Shown: in pieces, positions 1-8,069 of the stretch
Numbering within the stretch: the first letter of the stretch is position 1
How the letters are laid out: each line of letters opens with the position of its first letter
IMG/VR virus record: IMGVR_UViG_3300032223_003493
Location: 18,882 to 82,881 of that record
Source: a virus
Reading direction: 5' to 3' (one strand)
Length of the DNA: 64,000 nucleotides
Position numbers and translations under genes: made by a program
Notes under the pieces: model-generated
The model's database searches: none
The model's input: the letters and a program-made list of their open reading frames with translations, nothing else
Told to the model about the DNA's origin: nothing

Positions 1-1181
1 TTGAAATCGATTTTGATATCGTCAAAATAGCAAGTTGTTCAAATTCTGATTTTCCATTACTCAATGAAGTAGTAAAGCAAGATAAGCCAATTATTATAAG
101 TTTTGGAGGATCTCAAATTGAACAAATTGATTTGACAGTAAATTTTTTCAAAAATAGAAAGAAAAATTTTGCTATACTTCATTGTGTTGGTGAATATCCT
201 ACACCTAGCAATCATTTGAATCTAAATAAAATTGATAAGTACAAATCAAGATATGGTTTACCTGTCGGATATTCCACCCATGAAGAAACTTCTAATATAC
301 AAGCTGTTGGTCTTGCAATTGCTAAAGGTGCTTGTATTTTAGAAAAGCATATTGGATTAGAAACGAATGAATATAAGCTAAATAATTATTCTACTAATTT
401 AGAAGAAACTGACGCTTGGCTATTGTCTGCGCAAAAGGCATTAGAATCTTGTGGTGATATGTTTGCAGAGCCATCTGAACGTGAAATACAAGATATTTCT
501 CAATTTGCTAGAGGTGTTTTTCTTAAAAGAAACATCCTTGCTGGTGAAAATATAACAAAGGATGATTTGTACTTTGGTATTCCACTTGACACTCAAAATG
601 GACAAATTCCAGTGTCAGATTTGTCGAAATATACATTGATGAAAGCATCTACAAATTTGTCTAAAGATGACAGTTTGTTGTATGAAGATGTTGAAATTTG
701 CAATCTTAGAAACACGATATTCAGCATTACAAAAGACGTGAATAAATTTGTTAAAGATGCTAACTTAATTATTCCTGAAGATTGCGTTTTAGAAATTTCA
801 GCACATTATGGAATTTCAGATTTTTACAAACATGGCTGTGCTATTTTTTCTTTGATAAACAGAGAATACTGCAAAAAATATATTATTTTACTTCCAGGTC
901 AGATTCATCCAACTCAATATCATAAAATAAAAGAAGAAACTTTTATTTTGATTTCTGGAGAATTGAAATTAAAAATCAATGAAGAAGTAAACCTTTTAAA
1001 GCCGGGAAGCGTTCATGTTATTCAACGAGGCGCCAAACATGAAATGGTATCAGAAACTGGCTGTATTATTGAAGAATTATCTACTACTCATATTCCTAAT
1101 GATTCATATTATTTAGATGATAGCATAAATAAAAATGAAAATAGAAAGTTTGTTGTAAATTACTGGAGATTATATGATTAA
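1..1181 (+). CDS. neuB-like: NeuB-like sialic/nonulosonic acid synthase with SAF and C-terminal cupin (5' partial)
   Basis: The reading frame is open from base 3, so the N-terminus lies outside the window; the TTG at 132 is internal and not the start. NeuB enzymes condense phosphoenolpyruvate with a hexosamine-derived sugar to make sialic-acid-type sugars. The TIM-barrel motifs are visible: DIVKIAS, PIIISFGG, ILHCVGEYPTP, GYSTHEE and ILEKHIG. A SAF (antifreeze-like) domain follows, beginning near RGVFLKRNILAGENIT. The last ~150 residues form a cupin (HPTQYHKIKEETF, then GELKL, then GAKHEM and EELSTTHIP), like the sugar-isomerase-type cupins of polysaccharide clusters. The Asp-His normally found shortly after EKH ('DHxxS') reads NNYS here, so the substrate may differ. 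The next gene overlaps by 8 bases. Confidence 0.82.
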   Translation, partial: EIDFDIVKIASCSNSDFPLLNEVVKQDKPIIISFGGSQIEQIDLTVNFFKNRKKNFAILHCVGEYPTPSNHLNLNKIDKYKSRYGLPVGYSTHEETSNIQAVGLAIAKGACILEKHIGLETNEYKLNNYSTNLEETDAWLLSAQKALESCGDMFAEPSEREIQDISQFARGVFLKRNILAGENITKDDLYFGIPLDTQNGQIPVSDLSKYTLMKASTNLSKDDSLLYEDVEICNLRNTIFSITKDVNKFVKDANLIIPEDCVLEISAHYGISDFYKHGCAIFSLINREYCKKYIILLPGQIHPTQYHKIKEETFILISGELKLKINEEVNLLKPGSVHVIQRGAKHEMVSETGCIIEELSTTHIPNDSYYLDDSINKNENRKFVVNYWRLYD

Positions 1182-2952
1182 AGTATCAGATTATATTATT
1201 CAAAGACTTGAAAGTGAAGTAAAACATATTTTCTTAATTCCAGGAGGAGGATGCATTCATTTAGTAGATTCTTTGGGTAAAAGCAATATACAACCTATAG
1301 CAAATTTGCACGAACAAGGGTCTGGTATTTGCGCTGAAGCATATTCTCAATATACTAATAATATTGGAGTTGCATTAGTAACTACTGGTCCAGGTGGTAC
1401 TAATATAATTACTCCACTGACGTCTGCTTGGCTTGATTCAATCCCAATGCTTGTTCTTGCTGGTCAAGTTCAAAAGAAAGATATGGTTAGCTATCATTCT
1501 ATAAGGCAACTGGGATTTCAAGAAGTCAATCTAATCAAAATGGTTCAAGGAATTACTAAATATTCAGAGTGTGTCAAAAATCCTGAAGAAATTCCATATC
1601 ATTTAGAAAAAGCACTTTATTTAGCTAAAAATGGAAGACCAGGTCCTGTTGTTTTAGAGATCCCATTGGATGTTCAATCATCAACAATAGATTTAGATAA
1701 TTGCAAGAAATTTCAAGCACCTCAGCAAGAAGAAAATAAAATTGATATTGATTCCGTTATCCAAGCAATAAACAATAGTAAACGACCAATAATTCTCGCT
1801 GGAAATGGTGTTAGGCTTGCTGGTGCTGAAAATTTATTCACAGATTTTATAAATCAAGTAAAAATTCCCACACTTCTAACTTGGAAATCATTAGATTTTT
1901 TACCTGAAGATCATGAACTTTATGTTGGTAGACCTGGAGGAGTAGCATCCAGAGGTGCAAATTTCAACCAGCAAAATTCAGATCTAATTATTTGTTTGGG
2001 TGCAAGATTAGATCATGGACAGTTAGCTTACCAAGCAAAATATTTTGCTAGAAAAGCAAAAAAAATTATAGTTGATATTGATATTTTTGAAATTAGAAAA
2101 TTAGGAATTGAAGTTGACTTTGCAATAAATATAGATTGTAAAAAATTCCTAAATTTACTCTTAAGCAATATTGAAAAAATAAATATAAAAACTAATGATT
2201 GGCTAGATCACTGCAAAAAAGCATATGAAAAATATCCAATATGCTTACCAGAATACTACGAACAAAAAAACTTTATTAATAATTATGTTTTTATTGAAGA
2301 GTTATCAAAAAATCTTCCTGAAAATTCTTTGATTGTTCCTGGAAGTTCTGGTGCTTGTAGCGAAGTCACAATGCAAGCTATAAAAGTGAAATCTAATACA
2401 AGAATCTTCAATAGTGAAGGTTTGGGATCTATGGGTTTTGGCATACCTGCAGCAATTGGAGCTTGTATAGCTTCAGGTAAGAAGCCAACAATTTGCATAG
2501 ATGGTGATGGCGGATTTGTCATGAATATGCAAGAGCTAGAATTAGTTAACAGATATAACTTACCAATAAAGTTTTTTATCTTAAACAATAATGGATATGG
2601 CTCAATAAAGACTACTCAAAACAATCACTTCGGTGGGAAACTTGTTGCAAGTGATCCATCTAGTGGATTGACTTTGCCAGATATAAGCAAGATTTCTTTT
2701 AGTTTTGGTATTGAACATATTAAAATTTTTGATAACAATATGCTAATTTCTTTATTGCCAAAAATAATTAAAAAAGAATCAGCTTTAATTATTGAACTAA
2801 TGATTGACCCAAATCATAAAACATTTCCAAAAGCAGCGGTATTCAAGACCGAAGATGGATTATTTTCAACAAGACCAATGGAAGATTTGCAACCTTTACT
2901 TAGCAGAGATGAATTAAGATCAAACATGTTGATTGATACAATAGATTGCTGA
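1174..2952 (+). CDS. Thiamine-diphosphate-dependent enzyme, acetolactate-synthase family
   Basis: This 592-aa protein has the three-domain layout of acetohydroxyacid synthase-like enzymes. The N-terminal PYR domain carries the activating glutamate in NLHEQGSG (Glu47) and TTGPGGTN. A central DHPA domain spans about 190-330. The C-terminal PP domain has the ThDP/Mg motif GDGG near 444 followed by LNNNGYGS near 471. Such enzymes decarboxylate a 2-keto acid, usually pyruvate, and transfer the two-carbon unit. Next to a NeuB homologue, methyltransferases and an epimerase, a role in an unusual surface sugar is more likely than amino-acid synthesis. YerE, which adds a two-carbon branch to a deoxysugar, is a precedent within the family. 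The exact substrate cannot be read from the sequence. Confidence 0.8.
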   Translation: MIKVSDYIIQRLESEVKHIFLIPGGGCIHLVDSLGKSNIQPIANLHEQGSGICAEAYSQYTNNIGVALVTTGPGGTNIITPLTSAWLDSIPMLVLAGQVQKKDMVSYHSIRQLGFQEVNLIKMVQGITKYSECVKNPEEIPYHLEKALYLAKNGRPGPVVLEIPLDVQSSTIDLDNCKKFQAPQQEENKIDIDSVIQAINNSKRPIILAGNGVRLAGAENLFTDFINQVKIPTLLTWKSLDFLPEDHELYVGRPGGVASRGANFNQQNSDLIICLGARLDHGQLAYQAKYFARKAKKIIVDIDIFEIRKLGIEVDFAINIDCKKFLNLLLSNIEKINIKTNDWLDHCKKAYEKYPICLPEYYEQKNFINNYVFIEELSKNLPENSLIVPGSSGACSEVTMQAIKVKSNTRIFNSEGLGSMGFGIPAAIGACIASGKKPTICIDGDGGFVMNMQELELVNRYNLPIKFFILNNNGYGSIKTTQNNHFGGKLVASDPSSGLTLPDISKISFSFGIEHIKIFDNNMLISLLPKIIKKESALIIELMIDPNHKTFPKAAVFKTEDGLFSTRPMEDLQPLLSRDELRSNMLIDTIDC

Positions 2953-2990
2953 TAAAAAAACCCATCGGTATAATAAAAAGAGGTAAATGA

Positions 2991-3506
2991 ATGAGTTTAA
3001 TTAAGTTTCATGTTGAAGATGAAAACCCATTTAACCATTGGGACCATTTGATAGTTAAGGATCAAGTTGTATTAGATCTTGGATGCGGTAAGCATTATAT
3101 TCAAGATGGCTGGATGACTACTCCAGAATTTTTTTTACATAAAGGTGCAAAAAAAGTAGTAGGTGTAGATCCACATATTGATGATATTGAGTATTACAAA
3201 CAAGTTCATCCAGATTCTTTATTTTTCAAAGATTGTGTATTGAGTGCTGATCATCTTGATAGTTATATGAATAACTATGATGTTACTGCTGTCAAAATGG
3301 ATATTGAAGGGCATGAAAGACATCTAATTGAATCAGCTAGCACTTATCCAAATATCAAACACATTGCAGTAGAAACTCACAATCGTGAATTGTTCCATAA
3401 TGTAATGATGCGTCTAGCAGATTTAGGTTTTGAAATCACTCATGTAGCTACATTTTATCCAAGAGTATACAATGAGTGTAATTTAATTGTAGCAAATAGG
3501 CCATAA
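2991..3506 (+). CDS. FkbM-type SAM-dependent methyltransferase (short)
   Basis: This 171-aa protein has a class I methyltransferase motif I (VVLDLGCGKHY, near residue 28), an acidic motif II (VVGVDPHIDD) and the FkbM-type signature VKMDIEGHERHLIE near residue 103. FkbM-family enzymes O-methylate sugars or polyketides. It is shorter than many family members and has little sequence before the Rossmann core. A purine-rich AGAGGT lies about 7 bases before the ATG. The 38-base gap upstream holds TATAAT, which I do not call a promoter. The stop overlaps the next start as TAATG. The likely role is methylation of a sugar made or transferred by this cluster. Confidence 0.72.
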   Translation: MSLIKFHVEDENPFNHWDHLIVKDQVVLDLGCGKHYIQDGWMTTPEFFLHKGAKKVVGVDPHIDDIEYYKQVHPDSLFFKDCVLSADHLDSYMNNYDVTAVKMDIEGHERHLIESASTYPNIKHIAVETHNRELFHNVMMRLADLGFEITHVATFYPRVYNECNLIVANRP

Positions 3507-4399
3507 TGAGAATTTTAGTTACTGGAGCCAATGGTTTTATAGGGACTAACTTTATAAAAAAATTCAGTAACAAGTCTGATATTCTTGCAGTTTCAACTAG
3601 AAATACCAATATTGCTTCTTTCTCAGATGTAGAATTTTTAGAATTAGAACTTAAAAATTATGATAATTTACCGTCAATAGTAAATAAGTTTAAACCTGAA
3701 ATAGTTCTACATTTAGCCTGGGAAGGAAGCAATACTTATTACCACACTAATTCAATAAATCAGTTTGAAAATATTACTAACTCTTTTAAACTCTTAGAAG
3801 CTATATCAGAATTAGAAAATGTGCATTTCATTGGTATGGGAACAGGTGGAGAATATGGATATTATTCAGATTATGTTTCTGAAAGCTTTGAAGAAAATCC
3901 AGTTAGTCATTATGGGTTAGCTAAATTACTCTTTAAGCAAGGTTCAGAGATTTTCTGCTCCAAGAAAAACATAACATGGACATGGTTAAGACCTTTTATG
4001 TGTTATGGGCCTTATGATGTTAAAACAAGATTGATTCCCAAAGTTATCAACAGTTGTTTACTAAATGAATCTCTTAGATTAGATTCTTGCGAATCAAAAG
4101 TAGATTATTTGTACATTGATGATGCTATAGATGCAATAGAAAAAATTATATATCTACGAAAAAGTGGCGTGTTCAATATTTGTTCAAACAAAGAGTACCA
4201 AGTTAGATCAATTATTGAAGTTATAACAAATCATTTTCAAGTAAATAATGTAATTTTTGATAGTTCTCTAAATAGAAAAAATTTTTGTGAGTCAGTTATT
4301 GGCGACAATTCAAAACTTATAAATGAATTAGAATGGACGCACAAAACACAAATTTTTGAAGGTTTGTTAAAGACAATTGATTTTTTTAAAGGTAAGTAA
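3506..4399 (+). CDS. NAD-dependent nucleotide-sugar epimerase/dehydratase
   Basis: This is a 297-aa extended short-chain dehydrogenase. The N-terminus has the nucleotide-binding GxxGxxG (GANGFIG, residues 7-13), and the catalytic YxxxK is YGLAK (Tyr136, Lys140). The motif HLAWEGSN and the substrate-domain motif WLRPFMCYGP fit the GalE/RmlD-like superfamily, whose members epimerise, dehydrate or reduce nucleotide sugars. The length matches the family. It is coupled to the upstream methyltransferase by a one-base TAATG overlap and is followed after 3 bases by a second FkbM-type gene, so it belongs to the same glycan operon. The specific sugar is unknown. Confidence 0.8.
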   Translation: MRILVTGANGFIGTNFIKKFSNKSDILAVSTRNTNIASFSDVEFLELELKNYDNLPSIVNKFKPEIVLHLAWEGSNTYYHTNSINQFENITNSFKLLEAISELENVHFIGMGTGGEYGYYSDYVSESFEENPVSHYGLAKLLFKQGSEIFCSKKNITWTWLRPFMCYGPYDVKTRLIPKVINSCLLNESLRLDSCESKVDYLYIDDAIDAIEKIIYLRKSGVFNICSNKEYQVRSIIEVITNHFQVNNVIFDSSLNRKNFCESVIGDNSKLINELEWTHKTQIFEGLLKTIDFFKGK

Positions 4400-4402
4400 A
4401 TT

Positions 4403-5056
4403 ATGAATAATTTTTCAAGCAAATTGGTATTTTTAGATGACAAATGGCATTGGAGAAATGATGATACAGATCTCAAGTGCTACAAAGGCTGGCAAGAAGA
4501 GAATCAGCTTTTAGAAATTTTAGAAAGACATTTAGATAAAAAAGATGTTATGGTTCAAGCTGGTGGAAATTGTGGAATGCAAGTTGTTAAGTTTGCTGAC
4601 AAATTTAAAATGGTGTACACATTTGAACCAGATCCAGTAAATTTTCAATGTTTAGTAGCAAATTTACCATACACTAACGTAGTAAAATTGCAAGCTTGTG
4701 TAGGCGATTCACATCAATTGTTAGACGTAGACTTCTTTGTTGATGATATCGGATCAATTCATGTGAAAAACAATAAAGGCAAAATCCCAACTCTTAAGAT
4801 TGATGATTTAGCTTTAGAATCATGTGATTTGATTCAGTTAGATGTTGAAGGCTTTGAATATTTTGCTTTGAATGGTGCTATTGAAACTATAAAGAAATTT
4901 CATCCACTTCTTTGCTTGGAGTTTACTTGGTTGCAAAGATATGGTGTAAATATGGACAAGATGATGCGTCTTTTAGCAAGTTTAGGTTATGAGCAAGTTG
5001 ATTCATACACCAATGATTATATTTTTAAATACAAGAAGTTGAGTTTTAGCATCTAA
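4403..5056 (+). CDS. FkbM family methyltransferase
   Basis: This 217-aa protein has the FkbM pattern. A glycine-rich motif I reads MVQAGGNCGMQV (about 50-60), followed by YTFEPDPVNFQCL. The family signature LIQLDVEGFEYFALNGA lies near 143-158, and LCLEFTW comes after it. FkbM proteins are SAM-dependent O-methyltransferases, and phages often carry them in glycosylation islands. It is distinct from the shorter FkbM gene at 2991, so the cluster could place two methyl groups or act on two acceptors. It ends in a TAATG overlap with the next gene. Confidence 0.8.
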   Translation: MNNFSSKLVFLDDKWHWRNDDTDLKCYKGWQEENQLLEILERHLDKKDVMVQAGGNCGMQVVKFADKFKMVYTFEPDPVNFQCLVANLPYTNVVKLQACVGDSHQLLDVDFFVDDIGSIHVKNNKGKIPTLKIDDLALESCDLIQLDVEGFEYFALNGAIETIKKFHPLLCLEFTWLQRYGVNMDKMMRLLASLGYEQVDSYTNDYIFKYKKLSFSI

Positions 5057-5868
5057 TGAAAAATGTACTTTTAAACTTCATTCAAGGAAAAAATATTGCT
5101 GATTCCTTAGATATGGAAATTTATTTATCATCATTGAGTAAGTTCAAGACATTTGATAAAATTTTGTTTGCTAATTATATTACTGATGCTCAAACTGCAA
5201 TGTTGAGCAAGTACTATGATCAAATTATCAATGTTCCAGATAGAGAGTATCCAGTTGTAGGGTACAAAGTTTATCATGACTGGCTATGTGAATATGGTAT
5301 GCATTATGAATATGCTATGCATTGTGATATGCGAGATGTAATTATTCAAAAAGATCCATTTGAATTTATGAGAAACATGCCCGAAAAAGATTTATTTTTG
5401 TGCGCTGAGGGAATGAAGATATCTGAAAGCGAATGCAACAGAATTTGGCATGATTGGTTCTTGACAACTGTATCATTTAACAAACATAAGTATGATGATT
5501 CAGAAGTTTTGAATGGTGGAACTTATGGTGGAAAACTTTCTTCAGTTTTGCTTTTTACCCAAATGGTATTAATTGGAATGAATAGATTGACAATGAGACC
5601 TGCTGTAATGCCAGATCAAGCAGTTTTAGGATTTTTAGAAAGACAACTGAAAATTAATCCTAGAGTAAATATTTGTCATCCTTACAGAGACACATTTGCT
5701 TGCACTGGAGAAGCAATTAAATACGATGATATAGAAGTTTTTTATGATGGCAAACTAGTCACAAATAAAGATGGGGAACCTTATTGTATTTTTCATCAAT
5801 GGGATAGAACAGAAATTTGCAATACAGTGAGAGAAAAAGCAGCTAATACTTTACATTTCTCTCTCTAA
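5056..5868 (+). CDS. Putative glycosyltransferase (GT-A-like, DxRD motif)
   Basis: This 270-aa protein has no strong family match by eye. The segment HCDMRDVIIQKDPFEFM (around residues 88-105) resembles the metal/nucleotide-sugar motif and following 'FQ.DPF' of GT-A-like transferases. VLNGGTYGG and MPDQAVLGFL (near 155 and 195) fit the later acceptor and 'D-Q' parts of such folds. It is the last gene of the glycan cluster, coupled to the FkbM gene upstream. Its 3' end overlaps the opposite-strand gene by 18 bases with no room for a separate terminator. I infer a glycosyltransferase from motif and context; a nucleotide-diphospho-sugar-binding protein without activity is possible. Confidence 0.55.
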   Translation: MKNVLLNFIQGKNIADSLDMEIYLSSLSKFKTFDKILFANYITDAQTAMLSKYYDQIINVPDREYPVVGYKVYHDWLCEYGMHYEYAMHCDMRDVIIQKDPFEFMRNMPEKDLFLCAEGMKISESECNRIWHDWFLTTVSFNKHKYDDSEVLNGGTYGGKLSSVLLFTQMVLIGMNRLTMRPAVMPDQAVLGFLERQLKINPRVNICHPYRDTFACTGEAIKYDDIEVFYDGKLVTNKDGEPYCIFHQWDRTEICNTVREKAANTLHFSL

Positions 5869-6435
5869 ATCAATATCTAAATCTGCAGCTGTTTCTGGTT
5901 TTGCTTCATTTTTAGTTGCCAATATAAGTTGAATAGTTTCGAATTCTTTCATGCTTAAGTTTGAAAATTCATCTTTACTCATTGAAACTAATCCTCGTGT
6001 CATATAATCTATTTCAACAATTAGTGGTGGCACGGGGTATGTTTCAGTATCATTTGGATTGTAATATTTTTTTGTAGCAACATAATAAAAGTTTGCTTCG
6101 TCGGCATTCAAATAAAGATAATTTTGATATTCAACCCAAAGTTTTTCAATTGTACTGTGATCTATTAAGTGGATCAATGATTCTTCAAATTGCGGATAAT
6201 AATCAGTATTTGTGCTTGTGTCGTAAGCTCTAAGTATTGCTAAACTAAGTATTTCACGCTTTTCAAATTCTGAGTTTTGGTAAATAATATTATCTTTTTT
6301 TCTAAATGATTTTGCATCAATCAACAATCCTTCTTTCCAAGTAATTTCACGAATAATAAATTTCACAGAATCAATATTGATTATATGAATTTTATTAGAT
6401 TTATTTTTTTCATAAAATTCAATAAATTCTTTCAT
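5851..6435 (-). CDS. Hypothetical protein, possible tail assembly chaperone
   Basis: This is a 194-aa soluble, charged protein without a recognised domain. It begins with a short beta-like stretch (KIHIINIDSVKFIIREITW) and continues as predominantly helical, acidic sequence. The C-terminus is strongly acidic (AADLDIDLEREM). It is the last gene of the tail operon and its start overlaps the stop of the tube-like gene as ATGA. In siphophages and myophages the chaperone commonly sits just after the tube gene, and the N-terminal 'beta strand plus W' followed by helices is compatible, so a chaperone role is a positional inference only. Confidence 0.4.
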   Translation of the reverse strand: MKEFIEFYEKNKSNKIHIINIDSVKFIIREITWKEGLLIDAKSFRKKDNIIYQNSEFEKREILSLAILRAYDTSTNTDYYPQFEESLIHLIDHSTIEKLWVEYQNYLYLNADEANFYYVATKKYYNPNDTETYPVPPLIVEIDYMTRGLVSMSKDEFSNLSMKEFETIQLILATKNEAKPETAADLDIDLEREM

Positions 6436-7682
6436 AATATAAACTCAGAAACTCTACTGTTCAATAAACCATTGAAAGCTGTAAATTCTGTCATTCTTAC
6501 AGTAAAGTTATACTCAATGAAATATCCATTTCCAGGACTTATAGTGATGACTGGTTGTTGCCAATCTACATTTTTCATGGTGTAGAAAAATACACTTCCG
6601 AAATACAATGTTAATGATGAAGCATTTGTATCAATAAAACTATAATTTTGAGGGCTGAAAAGTTTTATTGAACCAGTTACTCTTCTACTACTTAATGAAG
6701 CAAATCTGGGACCTGCTACATCATAAAATTCTTTCAAGATATTTCCTACAGAATATCCAGGATATGTATATACAAAATCTACAGATTGTTGTATTGATAA
6801 TGACATGCCAACAATTTTATGGATAGGCATACTATATGAACTATAAGCTTTTTGAACAGTATTAGCAAAATTTTGAAATGCATTAGTTCCAGTATAAAAT
6901 CCTGGAGAAAAAGCACAATCTGAGAGATTTATTGATCTATATTTATCTTGAAAGTTATTAGATTCATCAGTAATAAACTGATTATCACCTATATTCAAAG
7001 ATTTCATTTTTATGTAACTGTTATTTGTGATAGGTCTAAAAACAGTTACGCCATCAGGTGAAATTACCGATCTGCCACCAACTACTGAGCATGTAATGTC
7101 AACGTCACCAAGTTGATCCATACCATCTACTCTTATATTGAATGAACTTAAGAAAGATGGACCAAAAGATTTATGAGTTGGTATACTTGAACAGAACAAT
7201 AGAGGATAAAGAGGTATTACTGAAGCTCTATATATTGCCGTTTCTGCTGGGTATTGCTGATTAAAATTTGTTGACAAAATTGGATTGAAAGAAAAATTAC
7301 CTGAATATTGATATGAATTAAATACAGGGTGATTCAATACTGACAATCCAGAGAAATTTTGCACTGGTTGATAAATATTTTCACCAGCGTTATCTGTAAA
7401 GCTTGAACAATATAATGGCTTGTAATCAGTTGAAAATCTTTTATAAAAAAAATTTCCAGATATATGTGTAGCTCGATTGGTCATATTTGCACTAAGCAGA
7501 TATAAATCCCATAAATGTGACCTTGAGCCTGAAGTGTTTTTGACGATTCTATGTCCGCCAAAAGACTTAAGTTGCTGATTATATAAACCTGTTTCATCAA
7601 ACGGAGCCAGCTCACAAACATATATATTATGTCCTGAAGCTGGGTATATTCCATTTATGACATTGTTTATAATATCTGGCAT
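6432..7682 (-). CDS. Tail-tube-like structural protein (second paralogue)
   Basis: This 416-aa protein contains two blocks that look like tail-tube beta-barrel units: SFNIRVDGMDQLGDVDITCSV near the middle, and a C-terminal block GMSLSIQQ, then RRVTGSIKLFSPQNYSF, LYFGSVFFYT and VDWQQPVITISPGNG. The C-terminal block aligns by eye with the C-terminus of the 490-aa protein encoded at 8069-9541 (MSISIENN, RKISGSITYTGP, DMGPIKLELP, VVWSTES). The 'xxGSI' hairpin is a hallmark of gp19-type tube folds. No transmembrane segment or signal peptide is seen. It could be a second tube subunit, a tube cap or a baseplate tube initiator. The assignment is inference from pattern and location. Confidence 0.45.
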   Translation of the reverse strand: MPDIINNVINGIYPASGHNIYVCELAPFDETGLYNQQLKSFGGHRIVKNTSGSRSHLWDLYLLSANMTNRATHISGNFFYKRFSTDYKPLYCSSFTDNAGENIYQPVQNFSGLSVLNHPVFNSYQYSGNFSFNPILSTNFNQQYPAETAIYRASVIPLYPLLFCSSIPTHKSFGPSFLSSFNIRVDGMDQLGDVDITCSVVGGRSVISPDGVTVFRPITNNSYIKMKSLNIGDNQFITDESNNFQDKYRSINLSDCAFSPGFYTGTNAFQNFANTVQKAYSSYSMPIHKIVGMSLSIQQSVDFVYTYPGYSVGNILKEFYDVAGPRFASLSSRRVTGSIKLFSPQNYSFIDTNASSLTLYFGSVFFYTMKNVDWQQPVITISPGNGYFIEYNFTVRMTEFTAFNGLLNSRVSEFIL

Positions 7683-8069
7683 TTATTTTCCGCCTGTCAT
7701 CTCTAGCCATTTTTTGGATAAAGCTTTCACCAATTCGTATCTCATCATGCTAACATTGTGAGGATCTGGATAATAAGTTTCTTCGTTATCACCATCTTTG
7801 ATCTTAATAACAGAAAAGAAACTAGTTATAATATTTTTACAAAGCACAGAAGTTCTCAACAATGGATTGCCAGTAACTGAATTGATAATAGTTGCTTCTT
7901 CTATAATATTAGACATGTCAGCAAAATTTCTTCCTTTAACATCACAAGAAATTTCACATTCACCATTAGGATCCATTTTATAACAAAGCACTTCTCCGTC
8001 ATCATTTTTGATAACATTACAAGTTAATTTTAATTCAAATCTTTTTCCGGCGTCTACAAAAATACTCAT
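7683..8069 (-). CDS. Hypothetical small tail protein
   Basis: This 128-aa protein has an N-terminal beta-rich half (VDAGKRFELKLTCNVI, GECEISCDVKGR) and a helical C-terminal half ending KALSKKWLEMTGGK. No known motif was recognised. It lies directly between the two tube-like genes, one base after one stop and with a one-base overlap with the other start, so it is certainly co-expressed with them. Roles such as tube completion or an adaptor fit the position, but the sequence itself does not show a function. Confidence 0.5.
   Translation of the reverse strand: MSIFVDAGKRFELKLTCNVIKNDDGEVLCYKMDPNGECEISCDVKGRNFADMSNIIEEATIINSVTGNPLLRTSVLCKNIITSFFSVIKIKDGDNEETYYPDPHNVSMMRYELVKALSKKWLEMTGGK

Noticed and set aside
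132-134. TTG at 132 as the start of the NeuB-like gene
   Set aside because: The frame is open to the window's edge and the upstream residues (DIVKIAS, PIIISFGG) belong to the enzyme's core.
2283-2588. Minus-strand 101-aa ORF
   Set aside because: It lies wholly within the PP domain of the ThDP enzyme, which is clearly the real gene.
2953-2990. TATAAT before the short FkbM-type gene as a promoter
   Set aside because: There is no -35 match, the gap is only 38 bases within a compact operon, and such words are frequent in A+T-rich DNA.
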